A stretch of 64,000 nucleotides of DNA from contig NZ_JAFIBY010000008.1 of NCBI RefSeq assembly GCF_017832355.1, positions 186,001 to 250,000 on the forward strand, in the 5' to 3' direction. The DNA comes from Serratia sp. PL17. GTDB lineage: Bacteria > Pseudomonadota > Gammaproteobacteria > Enterobacterales > Enterobacteriaceae. Within the stretch, counting starts at the first letter, position 1. Each line of letters begins with the position of its first letter. The notes under the pieces are model-generated. The model was not told where the DNA came from, ran no database searches, and worked only from the letters and a program-made list of their open reading frames with translations. Positions 1-9,547 of this stretch are shown one piece after another. Position numbers and translations under genes: made by a program.

Positions 1-1089
1 AGCCATGTTGCGCTCGTGGTCAATCTCGAAGCCCAGCAGGCCCAGTTTGTCCAGGGTCAGCTCACGCACCATGCCGGCGTTTTCACCGATACCGCCAGTG
101 AAGATCACCGCGTCCAGACGGCCATCCATCAATGCGCTGTATGCGCCGATGTACTTGGCCAGACGGTGGCAGAATACGTCCATTGCACGCTTGGCGTCGG
201 CTTTGGTTTCGTAGTTGTCTTCGACATAACGGCAGTCGCTGGTGACTTCGGTCAGGCCCAGCAGGCCGGATTCTTTGGTCAGCATTTTGTTGATTTGATC
301 AACGCTCATGCCCAGTGCGTCATGCAGGTGGAAGATGATAGCTGGATCGATGTCACCGCTGCGGGTGCCCATGACCAGGCCTTCCAGCGGGGTCAGACCC
401 ATGGAGGTATCAACACATTTACCGTTGCGCACTGCAGTTACAGAACCGCCGTTGCCCAGGTGGCAAGTGATCAGGTTAACTTCTTCAACGGGCTTGTTCA
501 GCGCTTTTGCCGCTTCTTGAGTGACATAGAAGTGGCTGGTGCCGTGTGCGCCATAGCGACGAACGCTGTGGTCACGGTACAGGCTGTACGGCAGGGCGTA
601 CAGGTAGGATTCTTCCGGCATGGTCTGGTGGAACGCCGTGTCGAACACAGCCACGTTTTTATCAGCCAGTTTAGGGAAGGATTTCAAGGCTTCAGCGATA
701 CCAATCAGGTGTGCTGGGTTATGCAGTGGTGCAAAAGGTACTGCATCTTTGATACCCTGCAGGACATCGTCATTGATTACAGCAGAAGCGGTAAACTTCT
801 CGCCGCCGTGCACAATACGGTGGCCGATAGCGGTCAGCTGTGCTGAAAGCTCCGGTTTTTGTGCCAGAATAGTATTAACAATGTAGTTCAGTGCTTCGCT
901 GTGCGCAGCGCCGGCACCCAGAGCAGCTTCATGTTTGGCGCCGTCCATCTTCCACTTGAGGCGAGCCTCAGGCAGGTGGAAACATTCGGCTAAGCCGGAG
1001 AGGTGTTCTTCACCGTTGACAGAATCGATGATAGCGAATTTCAGGGAAGAACTGCCGCAGTTAAGGACCAGTACTAGCTTACTCGACAT
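1..1089 (-). CDS. ackA: Acetate kinase, C-terminus cut by the window edge
   Basis: AckA interconverts acetyl phosphate + ADP and acetate + ATP in the cytoplasm, completing the Pta-AckA overflow and fermentation route. The frame read from the ATG at 1089 begins [20 protein letters not shown], the family's N-terminal phosphate-binding signature. Downstream are [32 protein letters not shown] and FTGGIGEN, which line the acetate and nucleotide sites. 363 codons are visible of about 400, so roughly 37 C-terminal residues lie beyond base 1. In relatives pta follows directly downstream, which here would be outside the window. The gene is divergent from yfbV. Identity is essentially certain; only the truncation limits the entry. 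Confidence 0.98.
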   Translation of the reverse strand, partial: MSSKLVLVLNCGSSSLKFAIIDSVNGEEHLSGLAECFHLPEARLKWKMDGAKHEAALGAGAAHSEALNYIVNTILAQKPELSAQLTAIGHRIVHGGEKFTASAVINDDVLQGIKDAVPFAPLHNPAHLIGIAEALKSFPKLADKNVAVFDTAFHQTMPEESYLYALPYSLYRDHSVRRYGAHGTSHFYVTQEAAKALNKPVEEVNLITCHLGNGGSVTAVRNGKCVDTSMGLTPLEGLVMGTRSGDIDPAIIFHLHDALGMSVDQINKMLTKESGLLGLTEVTSDCRYVEDNYETKADAKRAMDVFCHRLAKYIGAYSALMDGRLDAVIFTGGIGENAGMVRELTLDKLGLLGFEIDHERNMA

Positions 1090-1444
1090 GGAAGTACCTA
1101 CTTAAATAGTTCGTGTTGTTAAAGGAAATACCAAAACACGTGGTGAATTAATCGTCAATCAGACAACAAGCGTAGCGCATAATGCCGTTGACATTTATGA
1201 TTAACATCATGTGAATTGCACAAACCACATGACGATGAAAAAACCGATGATTTCTCTGCGGTTTAAGTAATCTTGATTTTTATAGGGCTAAAAGTTGACA
1301 GAATTCTTGTCATCTTCTACCGGCCAAAAGGCCGGCTTAGGATACCGATAGCCTGAGGCAAACACAAAATAAATTTAAAGCTTCAAATTTTTTAGTATTG
1401 TGTTTGCCGTGCCCTTATTTTTCTTTGTGACGTTGAGGTACGCG
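1090..1444. promoter_or_regulatory. Divergent ackA/yfbV intergenic region
   Basis: This 355-bp AT-rich gap must hold the promoters of ackA (leftward) and yfbV (rightward). A compact hairpin, CCGGCC-AAAA-GGCCGG, lies at about 1321-1336 but has no T-run, so it does not look like a terminator. I found no operator I could name with confidence and no coding potential. Confidence 0.5.
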
Positions 1445-1900
1445 ATGACGAGCAAACCGTCCGGTTCCGTAAGCTGGTTTCAGGTATTCCAGCGCGGGCA
1501 GCATTACATGAAAACCTGGCCGTCAGACAAACGTCTGGCTCCGGTCTTTCCGGAGAATCGCGTTGCGAGTGCCACCCGTTTTGCCGTCCGCTTCATGCCG
1601 CCGCTGGCGGTGTTTACCCTGACCTGGCAGATTGCCCTTGGGGGGCAGTTGGGGCCGGCCATTGCCACGGCGTTGTTCGCCTGTAGCATGCCGATGCAAG
1701 GCTTGTGGTGGTTGGGGCGTCGTTCGATCACGCCATTGCCGCCAACGCTGTTGCAGTGGTACCACGAGGTACGCAATAAGTTAACGGAGGCTGGCCAGGC
1801 TGTGGCGCCGGTAGAAGGCACACCAACGTACCAGGCTCTGGCCGACCTGTTGAAGCGCGCCTTCAAGCAGTTGGATAAAACCTTCCTGGATGACCTGTAA
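1445..1900 (+). CDS. yfbV: Conserved inner-membrane protein YfbV (UPF0208)
   Basis: The 151-residue product matches E. coli YfbV closely from FRRGQHY-like (here [11 protein letters not shown]) to the shared C-terminus [13 protein letters not shown]. Two hydrophobic stretches (about residues 43-62 and 68-85, around [16 protein letters not shown] and [17 protein letters not shown]) suggest a small two-helix membrane protein. In E. coli, YfbV has been linked to macrodomain organisation near Ter and chromosome position effects, but the biochemical role is unknown. The ATG at 1445 gives the usual family length. An in-frame upstream extension lacks conservation and is not used. A rho-independent terminator follows immediately. 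Confidence 0.93.
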   Translation: MTSKPSGSVSWFQVFQRGQHYMKTWPSDKRLAPVFPENRVASATRFAVRFMPPLAVFTLTWQIALGGQLGPAIATALFACSMPMQGLWWLGRRSITPLPPTLLQWYHEVRNKLTEAGQAVAPVEGTPTYQALADLLKRAFKQLDKTFLDDL

Positions 1901-1904
1901 CATC

Positions 1905-1935
1905 AAAAAGGGCCGCATTCTTCAGCGGCCTTTTT
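1905..1935 (+). terminator. Rho-independent terminator after yfbV
   Basis: The stem GGCCGC/GCGGCC is extended by A-run/T-run pairing, with a short loop and five Ts. It sits 5 nt past the yfbV stop. Confidence 0.88.
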
Positions 1936-2047
1936 ACTGCGGTGACGAATAACCCCCGTTCAAATCAAAGAACCGGCGAGTTGTGATTTCCTGTGATATT
2001 GCGCTGTGCGATGCTTCCGTCATAAGCAATTTATCGAGGAAATTACG

Positions 2048-2542
2048 ATGGAAATGACCCACGCCCAACGGCTAATCCTGTCCAACCAATACAAGATGAT
2101 GACTCTGCTCGATCCGGATAACGCCGAACGTTACCGTCGCCTGCAGACCATCATTGAACGGGGGTTCGGTCTGCAGATGCGCGAGCTGGACCGCGATTTT
2201 GGTGAGATGAGCGAAGACGTGTGCCGCACCATTATTAATGTGATGGAAATGCACCATGCATTGCAGGTTTCCTGGGATAACCTGAAGGAAAAGCAGGGGA
2301 TTGAAGCACGTCGGCTGGCGTTTCTCGGTTTTGACGCTGCCACCGAGGCTCGTCATTTGAGCTACGTGCGTTTCCTTGTTAATACCGAAGGACGTTATAC
2401 TCATTTCGATTCCGGCAGCCACGGCTTTAACGCCCAAACCAAAATGTGGGAAAAGTACCAGCGTATGCTAGCGATCTGGCTGTCATGCCCACGTCAGTAT
2501 CATTTGAGCGCCGTTGAGATAGCGCAAATTATTAATGCCTGA
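2048..2542 (+). CDS. yfbU: Conserved protein YfbU (UPF0304)
   Basis: The 164-residue cytoplasmic protein of the YfbU family begins [18 protein letters not shown], and its closely conserved body includes [19 protein letters not shown] and [11 protein letters not shown]. Length and both termini agree with E. coli YfbU. The start at 2048 is supported by a GAGGAAATT ribosome site at 2036-2044; an in-frame upstream extension is unlikely. E. coli YfbU has been connected with toxin-mediated cell death, but the molecular activity is not established. hxpA follows after 15 nt, so the two are probably cotranscribed. Confidence 0.93.
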   Translation: MEMTHAQRLILSNQYKMMTLLDPDNAERYRRLQTIIERGFGLQMRELDRDFGEMSEDVCRTIINVMEMHHALQVSWDNLKEKQGIEARRLAFLGFDAATEARHLSYVRFLVNTEGRYTHFDSGSHGFNAQTKMWEKYQRMLAIWLSCPRQYHLSAVEIAQIINA

Positions 2543-2557
2543 ATAAAGAGGTTTCCT

Positions 2558-3214
2558 GTGGAGTGTAAGGGTTTTCTGTTCGATCTTGATGGGACGTTGG
2601 TGGATTCGCTGCCGGCGGTAGAGCGCGCCTGGATCAATTGGGCCACACGCCGTGGCATTAATCCGCAGGACGTACTGGATTTTATTCACGGTAAACAGGC
2701 CATTACCTCGTTGCGTCACTTTATGCCGGGTGAAAGTGAGGCTGCCATTCAGCAAGAGTTCCTGCTGTTGGAACAAGTAGAAGCGCAGGACACCGATGGT
2801 GTGACTGCCTTGCCAGGGGCAGCGGCGTTGCTGGCGCGGTTGGATCAACTCGATATCCCGTGGGCGATCGTTACCTCCGGCTCGATCCCGGTGGCGACCG
2901 CTCGCCGCCGCGCGGGTGGTTTGCCGGAACCTGACGTTTTCATTACTGCCGAACAGGTAAAACATGGCAAACCGCAGCCGGATGCGTATCTGCTGGGTGC
3001 CGAACGTCTCGGGTTGGCGCCGCAGGATTGCGTCGTGGTTGAAGACGCCGCTGCCGGTATTCTTTCTGGCTTGGCCGCGGGCTGCCAGGTGATTGCAGTC
3101 AATGCACCTGCCGATGCGCCAAAGCGGGACCAGGTCGATCTGTTGCTGACTTCGCTTGAGCAGATTGCCGTAGACAAAACGGAACAGGGTGCAGAGATTC
3201 GTCAGGTAGTCTAA
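2558..3214 (+). CDS. hxpA: HAD-family sugar phosphatase HxpA (YfbT)
   Basis: The 218-residue HAD hydrolase has motif I FDLDGTLVDS (nucleophile and acid-base aspartates, about residues 8-17), motif II in IVTSGS, and motifs III/IV in KPQPDAYLLGAERLG and VVEDAAAGI. E. coli HxpA (YfbT) dephosphorylates hexitol and hexose phosphates. The substrate here is inferred from orthology and position next to yfbU. Translation starts at a GTG at 2558 preceded by AGAGG. A strong terminator follows at 3249. The protein is cytoplasmic and probably Mg-dependent. Confidence 0.9.
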   Translation: MECKGFLFDLDGTLVDSLPAVERAWINWATRRGINPQDVLDFIHGKQAITSLRHFMPGESEAAIQQEFLLLEQVEAQDTDGVTALPGAAALLARLDQLDIPWAIVTSGSIPVATARRRAGGLPEPDVFITAEQVKHGKPQPDAYLLGAERLGLAPQDCVVVEDAAAGILSGLAAGCQVIAVNAPADAPKRDQVDLLLTSLEQIAVDKTEQGAEIRQVV

Positions 3215-3248
3215 CGCGACGTTCCCTATCTTCACCCTAATTGATTAG

Positions 3249-3272
3249 ACCCCGCATCGGCGGGGTTTTTTT
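3249..3272 (+). terminator. Rho-independent terminator after hxpA
   Basis: A perfect CCCCGC...GCGGGG stem is followed by seven Ts. It lies 34 nt after the hxpA stop and upstream of the yfbS start. Confidence 0.9.
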
Positions 3273-3318
3273 ATGCTACTTTTTAAGCCCTTGGATATCT
3301 CTGCCGGATGAGGCCGTT

Positions 3319-5151
3319 TTGAACAGCGAATTACTGTGGGTGCTGAGTTTACTGTTGATCGCCATTGTGCTGTTTACCACAAATAAGCTGCGCATGGACG
3401 TTGTGGCGTTGTTGGTCATCATCGCCTTTGTGCTGAGCGGCACACTGACCTTGTCTGAGGCGACGGTGGGGTTTAGCGACCCCAACGTGATTCTGATCGC
3501 TGCGCTGTTTGTGATCGGAGAGGGGTTGGTACGCACCGGTGTGGCTTATCAGGTGGGCGACTGGTTGGTGAAAGTTGCCGGTAGCAGTGAAACCAAGATG
3601 TTGATGTTGCTGATGGTCACCGTGGCGGGCCTGGGTGCGTTCATGAGCTCGACAGGCGTGGTGGCAATCTTTATTCCGGTGGTGCTGAGCGTCGCGGCAC
3701 GGATGAAAATTGCCCCGGGCAGGTTGATGATGCCGCTGAGTTTTGCCGGTCTGATTAGCGGTATGATGACGCTGGTGGCGACGCCGCCTAACATGGTGGT
3801 GAACAGCGAATTGGTGCGTGAAGGCATTAGCGGTTTTGGCTTTTTCGGCGTGACGCCCGTCGGCTTGGCGGTATTGGTGCTGGGCGTGGGTTACATGCTG
3901 GTGGCCCGCCGCTGGCTGAGCAATGACGACGGTGATAAAACCCGGGAAACCTGGCACCGGCGTACTTTCCGCGATCTGATCCGTGACTACAAGCTGACGG
4001 GCAGGGCGCGCCGGCTGGCTATCCGAAACGGGTCTCCGCTGGTGGGGCGTTCGCTCGACGAAGTGCACCTGCGAGCCCGTTACGGCGCAAACGTGGTGGG
4101 GATTGAACGCTGGAAGCGCTTCCGGCGTGTGATGGTAAGCGCATCCGGCAGCACTGAACTGCGCGAAGGGGATGTGCTTTTGCTCGACATGTCGGACAGC
4201 CAGGTGGATCTCCGCGAGTTTTGCAGCGAGCAGCAACTGGAGCCGATGGTATTACGCGGCGATTATTTCTCCGAACAATCGCGCAACGTGGGTATGGCGG
4301 AAGTGTCGTTAATCCCCGATTCAACGCTATTGGGCAAAAGTTTGCGCGAATCTGCCTTTCGAAGCCGTTACGATCTGAACGTAGTCGGGATCCGTCGCCA
4401 TGGTGTAACCCTGTCTGGCAAACTGGTGGATGAGCCCTTGGCATTGGGCGACATTTTGTTGGTGATAGGCGACTGGAAAGCGATTCGTCAACTGCAGGCG
4501 AAAACCCACGATTTTATCGTGCTCAATCTACCGGCTGAGGTCGACGAGGTCGCACCGGCGATCACCCAGGCTCCACACGCATTATTCTGTTTGGCGTTGA
4601 TGGTGGCAATGATGCTGACTGACGAGATCCCAAACCCGATCGCCGCATTGATTGCCTGTTTACTGATGGGCAAGTTCCGCTGCATCGACATGGAAAGTGC
4701 CTATAAGTCGATCCACTGGCCGAGCATTATCTTGATTGTCGGCATGATGCCCTTTGCTCAGGCACTCCAGAAAACCGGCGGGGTGGATTTGATCGTCCGC
4801 GGATTGATGGACGTTGCCGGTGGTGCGGGGCCGCGGGTGATGCTGCTGTGCCTGTTTGCACTGTGCGCCACTATCGGGCTGTTTATCTCCAACACGGCGA
4901 CTGCGGTACTGATGGCACCGATAGCCATCGCGGCTGCGCGCGAAATGGGCGTTTCGCCGTATCCATTCGCCATGATTATCGCCATTGCCGCGTCGGCTGC
5001 GTTTATGACGCCAGTTTCTTCGCCGGTAAATACGTTGGTGCTGGGGCCAGGGAACTATAAGTTTGGTGATTTTGTCCGCATGGGCGTGCCATTCACACTG
5101 CTGGTGATGTTGGTCAGCGTGATCATTGTGCCGTGGCTGTATGCCTTTTAA
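3319..5151 (+). CDS. yfbS: SLC13/DASS-type transporter with two TrkA-C domains, YfbS
   Basis: The 610-residue inner-membrane protein has the same length as E. coli YfbS. N-terminal helices (residues 1 to about 200, including the conserved [12 protein letters not shown] and [11 protein letters not shown]) and C-terminal helices (about 410-610, with [13 protein letters not shown] and [15 protein letters not shown]) form the CitT/SLC13 transporter fold. Two RCK_C/TrkA-C domains (about 234-294 and 330-387) are inserted between the halves and contain NVVGI-type repeats. Such proteins move anions such as dicarboxylates or sulfate, but the substrate of YfbS is not known. I chose the TTG at 3319 because it gives the E. 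coli N-terminus ([11 protein letters not shown]); the longer in-frame extension would run through the hxpA terminator. Confidence 0.92.
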   Translation: MNSELLWVLSLLLIAIVLFTTNKLRMDVVALLVIIAFVLSGTLTLSEATVGFSDPNVILIAALFVIGEGLVRTGVAYQVGDWLVKVAGSSETKMLMLLMVTVAGLGAFMSSTGVVAIFIPVVLSVAARMKIAPGRLMMPLSFAGLISGMMTLVATPPNMVVNSELVREGISGFGFFGVTPVGLAVLVLGVGYMLVARRWLSNDDGDKTRETWHRRTFRDLIRDYKLTGRARRLAIRNGSPLVGRSLDEVHLRARYGANVVGIERWKRFRRVMVSASGSTELREGDVLLLDMSDSQVDLREFCSEQQLEPMVLRGDYFSEQSRNVGMAEVSLIPDSTLLGKSLRESAFRSRYDLNVVGIRRHGVTLSGKLVDEPLALGDILLVIGDWKAIRQLQAKTHDFIVLNLPAEVDEVAPAITQAPHALFCLALMVAMMLTDEIPNPIAALIACLLMGKFRCIDMESAYKSIHWPSIILIVGMMPFAQALQKTGGVDLIVRGLMDVAGGAGPRVMLLCLFALCATIGLFISNTATAVLMAPIAIAAAREMGVSPYPFAMIIAIAASAAFMTPVSSPVNTLVLGPGNYKFGDFVRMGVPFTLLVMLVSVIIVPWLYAF

Positions 5152-5156
5152 TTAAC

Positions 5157-5174
5157 GGCGCAGCGTGCTGCGCC
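5157..5174. terminator. Hairpin between convergent yfbS and yfbR
   Basis: The inverted repeat GGCGCAGC/GCTGCGCC lies 5 nt past the yfbS stop and 8 nt past the yfbR stop. It has no T-run on either strand, so it is a weak or rho-assisted terminator at best, or simply a 3'-end stabiliser. Confidence 0.45.
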
Positions 5175-5181
5175 ATGAAGA

Positions 5182-5781
5182 TTACAGAGAGGAGTCCAGG
5201 CTGATTTCATCCAGGGATAGGCTGAAGCTGGGAATAAACACGTTCATAAAATAATCCATCTCCGGGCTGCTGCGCTGCTGCAGGGTCTTTTCCAATCGGG
5301 CTTTCGCCAGCTTGAATTCGTTATTACCGGCAGACAATTCCTCCAGACATTTCAGGTAGGCACAGAGCGCATCTGCCTGCTTGACCACCAATTTTTCGTC
5401 TTCGGTATAATAGTGCTCGTCAAGAATAGAGCGGAAATCGTTGCGTAATTCGGCAGGAATCATATCCAGCAACTTCTGCTGAGCGATTTTTTCTATCTTC
5501 TTATATTCGTGGGCGATCTGCGGATTGTAATACTTGATAGGCGTCGGCATGTCACCCGTGATCACTTCGCTGGCATCATGATACATCGCCAGCAGGGCGA
5601 CGCGATCGGCGCTCAGGTTGCCATTGAACTTTCTATTTTTAATCACGGCCAACGCATGGGCGACAAACGCCACCTGCAGACTGTGTTCGGAAACATTCTC
5701 GGTACGGACATTGCGCATCAGCGGCCAGCGATTAATCAGTTTCAAGCGGGACAGATGGGCAAAAAAGTGGCTCTGGCTCAT
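5182..5781 (-). CDS. yfbR: 5'-deoxynucleotidase YfbR (HD domain)
   Basis: The 199-residue HD-domain phosphohydrolase is the same length as E. coli YfbR, which removes the phosphate from deoxyribonucleoside 5'-monophosphates in nucleotide salvage. Metal-site residues are visible in SEHSLQVAF (His), [11 protein letters not shown] (the His-Asp pair) and the late Asp in KQADALCAY. The ATG at 5781 gives the family N-terminus [16 protein letters not shown]. The frame stays open about 48 codons further upstream, but that stretch runs into the ERIC element at 5845-5971 and is not conserved protein. alaA lies upstream in the same direction, with the ERIC between them. Confidence 0.94.
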   Translation of the reverse strand: MSQSHFFAHLSRLKLINRWPLMRNVRTENVSEHSLQVAFVAHALAVIKNRKFNGNLSADRVALLAMYHDASEVITGDMPTPIKYYNPQIAHEYKKIEKIAQQKLLDMIPAELRNDFRSILDEHYYTEDEKLVVKQADALCAYLKCLEELSAGNNEFKLAKARLEKTLQQRSSPEMDYFMNVFIPSFSLSLDEISLDSSL

Positions 5782-5844
5782 GGTGCTCTCTTTTACAACG
5801 GCAAGTGAGGGTTCCATTGTGAGCAGTGACGGCGGCTTATGCAA

Positions 5845-5971
5845 ATATCCTTCATGCTTCACGTTGCCTCTTTGTTGGCTGCCTTCGCCCACCCCGGTCA
5901 CATAGCTCTCTATGTGACCGGACATGTGCTCAGTTGCCGCCTTGATGCAACGCGAAGCATTTCGGCTATTA
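5845..5971 (-). repeat. ERIC element between alaA and yfbR
   Basis: About 127 bp, the canonical ERIC length. It carries the central palindrome around CACCCCGGTCAC/GTGACCGG and outer inverted repeats beginning ATATCCTTC and ending GGCTATTA. It is read here in the reverse ERIC orientation and contains TTGCCGCCTTGATGCAAC. It lies in the alaA-yfbR gap, so it would be transcribed if the two genes share an mRNA. Its AT-GTGA core differs from the usual AGTAAGTGA core. Confidence 0.87.
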
Positions 5972-5989
5972 CGAGGGTGCCGTTAATTT

Positions 5990-7204
5990 TTACTGGCGGT
6001 AGCCTTCGAGGAAGCGGCCCAGTTTACCCACCGCCATTTCCAACTCGTCGACACGCGGCAAGGTAACGATTCGTACATGATCCGGGTATGGCCAGTTGAA
6101 GGCGCTGCCTTGTACCAGCAGCACTTTTTCCTGCAGCAGCAGATCCAGGACCAATTTCTGGTCGTCGCGAATATTAAACCGCTTGGCGTCGATGCGAGGG
6201 AACATATACAGCGCACCCTGAGGCTTCACGCAGGAAACGCCGGGGATCTCGTTCAACAGTTCCCAGGTGCGGTTGCGCTGTTCATACAGGCGGCCGCCGG
6301 GCTGAATGAATTCGCTGATGCTCTGATAGCCACCCAGTGCCGTTTGGATCGCATGCTGCATTGGAACGTTGGCGCACAGGCGCATTGACGCCAGCATTTC
6401 CAACCCTTCGATGTAGCCCTTGGCGTGTTTCTTCGGCCCGTTCAGTACCATCCAACCCTGACGGAAACCGGCCACGCGATAGGTTTTAGACAGCCCGTTG
6501 AAGGTGACTGTCAGCAAATCCGGCGCCAGCGCGGCGATAGAGTGGTGCTCGGCTTCGTCATACAGGATTTTGTCGTAAATCTCATCGGAGAAGATAATCA
6601 GGTTGTGTTGACGGGCGATCTCAACAATCTGTTCCAGCAGTGCTTTGCTGTATACCGCGCCGGTCGGGTTATTCGGGTTGATGATCACGATACCGCGGGT
6701 GCGGGGGGTGATCTTGCTGATGATATCATCCAGATCTGGGAACCAGCCGGCTTCTTCATCACACAGATAATGCACGGCTTTACCACCGGACAGCGAGACG
6801 GCAGCGGTCCATAACGGATAATCCGGTGCCGGCACCAGCATTTCGTCGCCGCTGTTCAGCAACGCCTGCATCGATTGCACGATGAGCTCGGAAACCCCAT
6901 TGCCGATGTAGATATCCTCAACGGTCATGTCACGTATGTTACGCGCCTGGTAGTGCTGCATGATCGCTTTACGTGCCGAGAAGAGCCCTTTGGAGTCAGA
7001 ATAGCCTTGCGCCGTGGGCAGATTGCGGATCACGTCGACCAGGATTTCGTCAGGGGCGTCGAAACCAAACGGGGCAGGGTTGCCGATGTTCAGTTTCAGG
7101 ACTTTATTGCCTTCTTCTTCAAGACGTTTAGCTTCTTTGAGCACCGGGCCGCGAATGTCATAGCAGACGTTGTCCAGTTTGTTGGATTTCTCAATGGGGG
7201 ACAT
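5990..7204 (-). CDS. alaA: Glutamate-pyruvate (alanine) aminotransferase AlaA
   Basis: The 404-residue PLP-dependent class I/II aminotransferase matches E. coli AlaA (YfbQ) almost throughout, from MSPIEKSNKLDNVCYDIRGP onward. It makes alanine from pyruvate and glutamate in the cytoplasm. Visible features are the PAPDYPLW substrate/PLP region, NPNNPTGAVYS, SDEIYDKILYD, and NGLSKTYRVAGFRQGWM with the PLP-binding lysine in SKT. The start at 7204 agrees with the family; the long open extension upstream (to 7423) is not conserved. In E. coli, alaA is repressed through Lrp. The long gap to divergent lrhA presumably holds its promoter. Confidence 0.96.
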   Translation of the reverse strand: MSPIEKSNKLDNVCYDIRGPVLKEAKRLEEEGNKVLKLNIGNPAPFGFDAPDEILVDVIRNLPTAQGYSDSKGLFSARKAIMQHYQARNIRDMTVEDIYIGNGVSELIVQSMQALLNSGDEMLVPAPDYPLWTAAVSLSGGKAVHYLCDEEAGWFPDLDDIISKITPRTRGIVIINPNNPTGAVYSKALLEQIVEIARQHNLIIFSDEIYDKILYDEAEHHSIAALAPDLLTVTFNGLSKTYRVAGFRQGWMVLNGPKKHAKGYIEGLEMLASMRLCANVPMQHAIQTALGGYQSISEFIQPGGRLYEQRNRTWELLNEIPGVSCVKPQGALYMFPRIDAKRFNIRDDQKLVLDLLLQEKVLLVQGSAFNWPYPDHVRIVTLPRVDELEMAVGKLGRFLEGYRQ

Positions 7205-8066
7205 AAAAAGTTGAGCCTTTTGCTGGGATGGGGGCGTTCCTACCGTGGAACACCGCAACCTGCACAATGTACTCCTGGCGTTAGCGCTTTTGAAGGGTTG
7301 TGCACGCCTTTGGTGCAAACGAAGGGGGCTGAGGGCAATTTCAGGGGGTATAAACAACGCTAAAGTAATTTGATGGGTTTTAACTCTGGTTTTTGTTTTT
7401 TTTCTGGTTTTTTGCTCTGTCATGACGGGTGCGTACAGGTATAATTGCTCAAGGCCATCGGCGTATCAGTGCTGAGGTGTCAACGATTGTTAAGCTGGAC
7501 CGAGGATTAAAACAGATAAAATGTAAAGAAATGATAATGCCAGAGTTGTCTGATGGCGAGTTGTCAATCGGCGATCCAAACTCAATGTTAAGGCCAAATT
7601 ACATTAGCAATATTACAGTTTTTAACTTAAGCCGAATTTAAGTAGTTATTCCGGGATTATTTAAAGAATAAATGTTACTGGTTGAATTTATTAAATTCGT
7701 TAAAAAATGAACCGAAAGATACGGGAAAAAAAATTTACGTTTTACCGTATCGATGGACGCCGAGGCCAGTCTGGGTGCGGAAGTTGTGCAGCACAATTGG
7801 AGTGGAAATCAGGCGCGGTGAATGAGTAAAATATTTACGCTGGTAAAAATTAAACACTTTAACCACGAATAAAGTACGGTGTTCTATAAGCATCTGCGAT
7901 AGATCACATTTTAAAAGGCGATAGAGGTAACGAATTAAAAGTAATTTTTTTGCCCTCCACTAATGAGTGGGGTACTGTCATGTCTGGCATCGTCCCTTTT
8001 AAACGATGTCTTAGAAACACACCAGGGTAGTTTGTAAATTAGAATTCAAAAAGTGAAGAAAACACT
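7205..8066. promoter_or_regulatory. 862-bp intergenic region between alaA and lrhA
   Basis: This AT-rich region lies between divergent genes and has no credible protein. The only forward frame (about 70 codons near 7429-7641) resembles nothing I know. In E. coli, lrhA also has a long leader and is positively autoregulated, so the length probably reflects a long 5' UTR and multiple operators. A conspicuous inverted repeat lies at 7718-7751 (listed separately). No promoter is assigned with confidence. Confidence 0.5.
7718..7751. repeat. Near-perfect 12-bp inverted repeat upstream of lrhA
   Basis: The arms at 7718-7729 (GATACGGGAAAA) and 7740-7751 pair with a single mismatch around a 10-nt A/T-rich spacer. 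It lies about 315 nt upstream of lrhA. It could be an operator, a stable leader hairpin or a remnant of a larger element; the sequence alone does not decide. Confidence 0.6.
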
Positions 8067-9002
8067 ATGACAACTGCAAATCGTCCGATACTTAATCTCG
8101 ACCTCGATCTGCTTAGAACCTTTGTTGCTGTTGCTGATTTGAATACTTTTGCGGCGGCGGCAGTTGCCGTTTGTCGTACCCAATCAGCCGTCAGTCAACA
8201 AATGCAGCGGTTAGAGCAACTGGTTGGCAAAGAGTTGTTTGCCCGTCATGGGCGCAATAAATTACTGACCGAACACGGTATTCAGCTTCTCGGCTACGCC
8301 AGGAAAATCCTGCGCTTCAACGACGAAGCCTGTACTTCACTGATGTACAACAATATAAAAGGTGTTCTGACTATCGGTGCTTCTGACGATACCGCCGATA
8401 CCATCTTGCCTTTCCTGCTCAACCGCGTCACGTCAGTGTATCCAAAGCTGGCAATTGATGTTCGGGTGAAACCTAGCTCGTTTATGAACGACATGCTGGA
8501 AAACGGTGAAGTCGATCTGGCGATTACCACAACGGCGACCGAAGACCGCCCGCATATTGTGCTGCGGACTTCGCCAACCCTGTGGTATTGCTCGGCAGAT
8601 TACCATTTCCAGGCGGGGGAACCTATCCCGTTGGTGGTGATGGACGAACCGAGTCCGTTCCGCGCCATGGCGATCAAGCACCTGGATGACGCCGGGATCC
8701 CATGGCGAATCGCCTATGTTGCCTCGACACTCTCTGCCGTTCGTGCTGCATGCAAGGCAGGGCTGGGGATCACCGTTCGGCCAATCGAAATGATGAGCCC
8801 GGACTTGCGGGTGTTAGGCGCGGTAGAAGGTTTGCCACCGTTGCCGGATACCCAATATGCCTTGTGCAAGGATCCAAAGTGCGCCAACGAGCTGGCAATG
8901 GCAATTTTCAGCGCCATGCAGAACGGTACGAGCAACTACAGCTTCAGTGGGCCAGGTGCTTCGCTGCAAGATGATGCTTGTCTGGTTGATGATGAGGAAT
9001 AA
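8067..9002 (+). CDS. lrhA: LysR-family regulator LrhA (HexA/PecT type)
   Basis: This 311-residue transcription factor is orthologous to E. coli LrhA and to HexA/PecT of plant-associated enterobacteria. Those proteins repress flagellar master genes (flhDC), fimbriae and exoenzymes and affect RpoS. The LysR winged helix-turn-helix covers about residues 13-72 ([49 protein letters not shown]), followed by the effector-binding domain with [18 protein letters not shown] and [20 protein letters not shown]. The C-terminal 30 residues are variable, as usual. The position immediately upstream of nuoA is conserved in E. coli. It has its own terminator, so nuo is transcribed separately. Confidence 0.95.
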   Translation: MTTANRPILNLDLDLLRTFVAVADLNTFAAAAVAVCRTQSAVSQQMQRLEQLVGKELFARHGRNKLLTEHGIQLLGYARKILRFNDEACTSLMYNNIKGVLTIGASDDTADTILPFLLNRVTSVYPKLAIDVRVKPSSFMNDMLENGEVDLAITTTATEDRPHIVLRTSPTLWYCSADYHFQAGEPIPLVVMDEPSPFRAMAIKHLDDAGIPWRIAYVASTLSAVRAACKAGLGITVRPIEMMSPDLRVLGAVEGLPPLPDTQYALCKDPKCANELAMAIFSAMQNGTSNYSFSGPGASLQDDACLVDDEE

Positions 9003-9026
9003 CGCCAAAACGCGTTAAACCGGATG

Positions 9027-9057
9027 AAAAACCTCCACCTCGGTGGAGGTTTTTTTT
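9027..9057 (+). terminator. Rho-independent terminator after lrhA
   Basis: A perfect ACCTCCACC/GGTGGAGGT stem has a CT-C loop and is flanked by A-run and eight Ts. It isolates lrhA from the nuo promoter region. Confidence 0.92.
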
Positions 9058-9485
9058 GGCCTAAAATCACAGAGAGTTCTATTTATAAGCAGTTAACATG
9101 ATTTGTTATCTGAAAAGGTTATTTCTTCTGTTTTTATTTATGGGTGAGAACCTTTATCAGTCGAAATAAAACGCTTTCGATGATTTTTTGAACGATTAAT
9201 TGCGCCAGCTAAAGGCCTGGAATCAATATGGTTATTTTGGTAGTTTGTCACGGGCGTGTTTGACCGCCGAAATTGACAAAATTTATTAAAGGGCCACACT
9301 TTTTTTGAGGATTTATGCTGGAAACGTGTCCTGGATCAAAAAAATACCCCTAGGTAGTGAGTGGAAGAACAGGAGATTCCTGAGACAATGGTATAGTAAA
9401 ACTGAAATGAGCATGTTGGTTTATATCTATCTGTTTCTACACAGCAATTAACTGACACGATTTAGCCTAAGCCAGGCGCATGAAA

Positions 9486-9495
9486 TGTTAATTAA
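9486..9495 (+). promoter_or_regulatory. Candidate ArcA-P binding box upstream of nuoA
   Basis: TGTTAATTAA matches the ArcA core WGTTAATTAW at every position, 218 nt upstream of nuoA. ArcA-P repression of nuo under low oxygen is established in E. coli; occupation of this site is an inference. Confidence 0.6.
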
Positions 9496-9525
9496 ATGAT
9501 ATGTATGTAAACTAGTGTGTAGATA

Positions 9526-9547
9526 CTTTTGTCAAAGTTGACAAAAG
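9526..9547. repeat. Perfect 10-bp inverted repeat upstream of nuoA
   Basis: CTTTTGTCAA, 2 nt, TTGACAAAAG: a flawless dyad 166 nt upstream of nuoA. Its right arm also supplies a consensus TTGACA -35 hexamer at 9538-9543, though no good -10 follows at 17 nt. The arm word TTGACAAAA recurs at 9273-9281. It is a candidate operator. Confidence 0.7.

Noticed and set aside
3241-3318. Longer YfbS starting before the hxpA terminator
   Set aside because: The start codon would sit in the terminator hairpin, and the residues are not conserved. TTG 3319 gives the exact family length.
5782-5925. N-terminal extension of YfbR
   Set aside because: The extra codons run into the ERIC element and are absent from the 199-residue family.
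7429-7641. 70-codon forward frame between alaA and lrhA
   Set aside because: Composition is unlike a protein, no homologue is recognised and no good ribosome site exists. It is probably chance in a leader region.
9345-9351. NarL heptamer upstream of nuoA
   Set aside because: TACCCCT fits the consensus, but a single 7-mer in AT-rich DNA is weak and its partner is only 6 of 7. Mentioned in the control region but not listed as a site.
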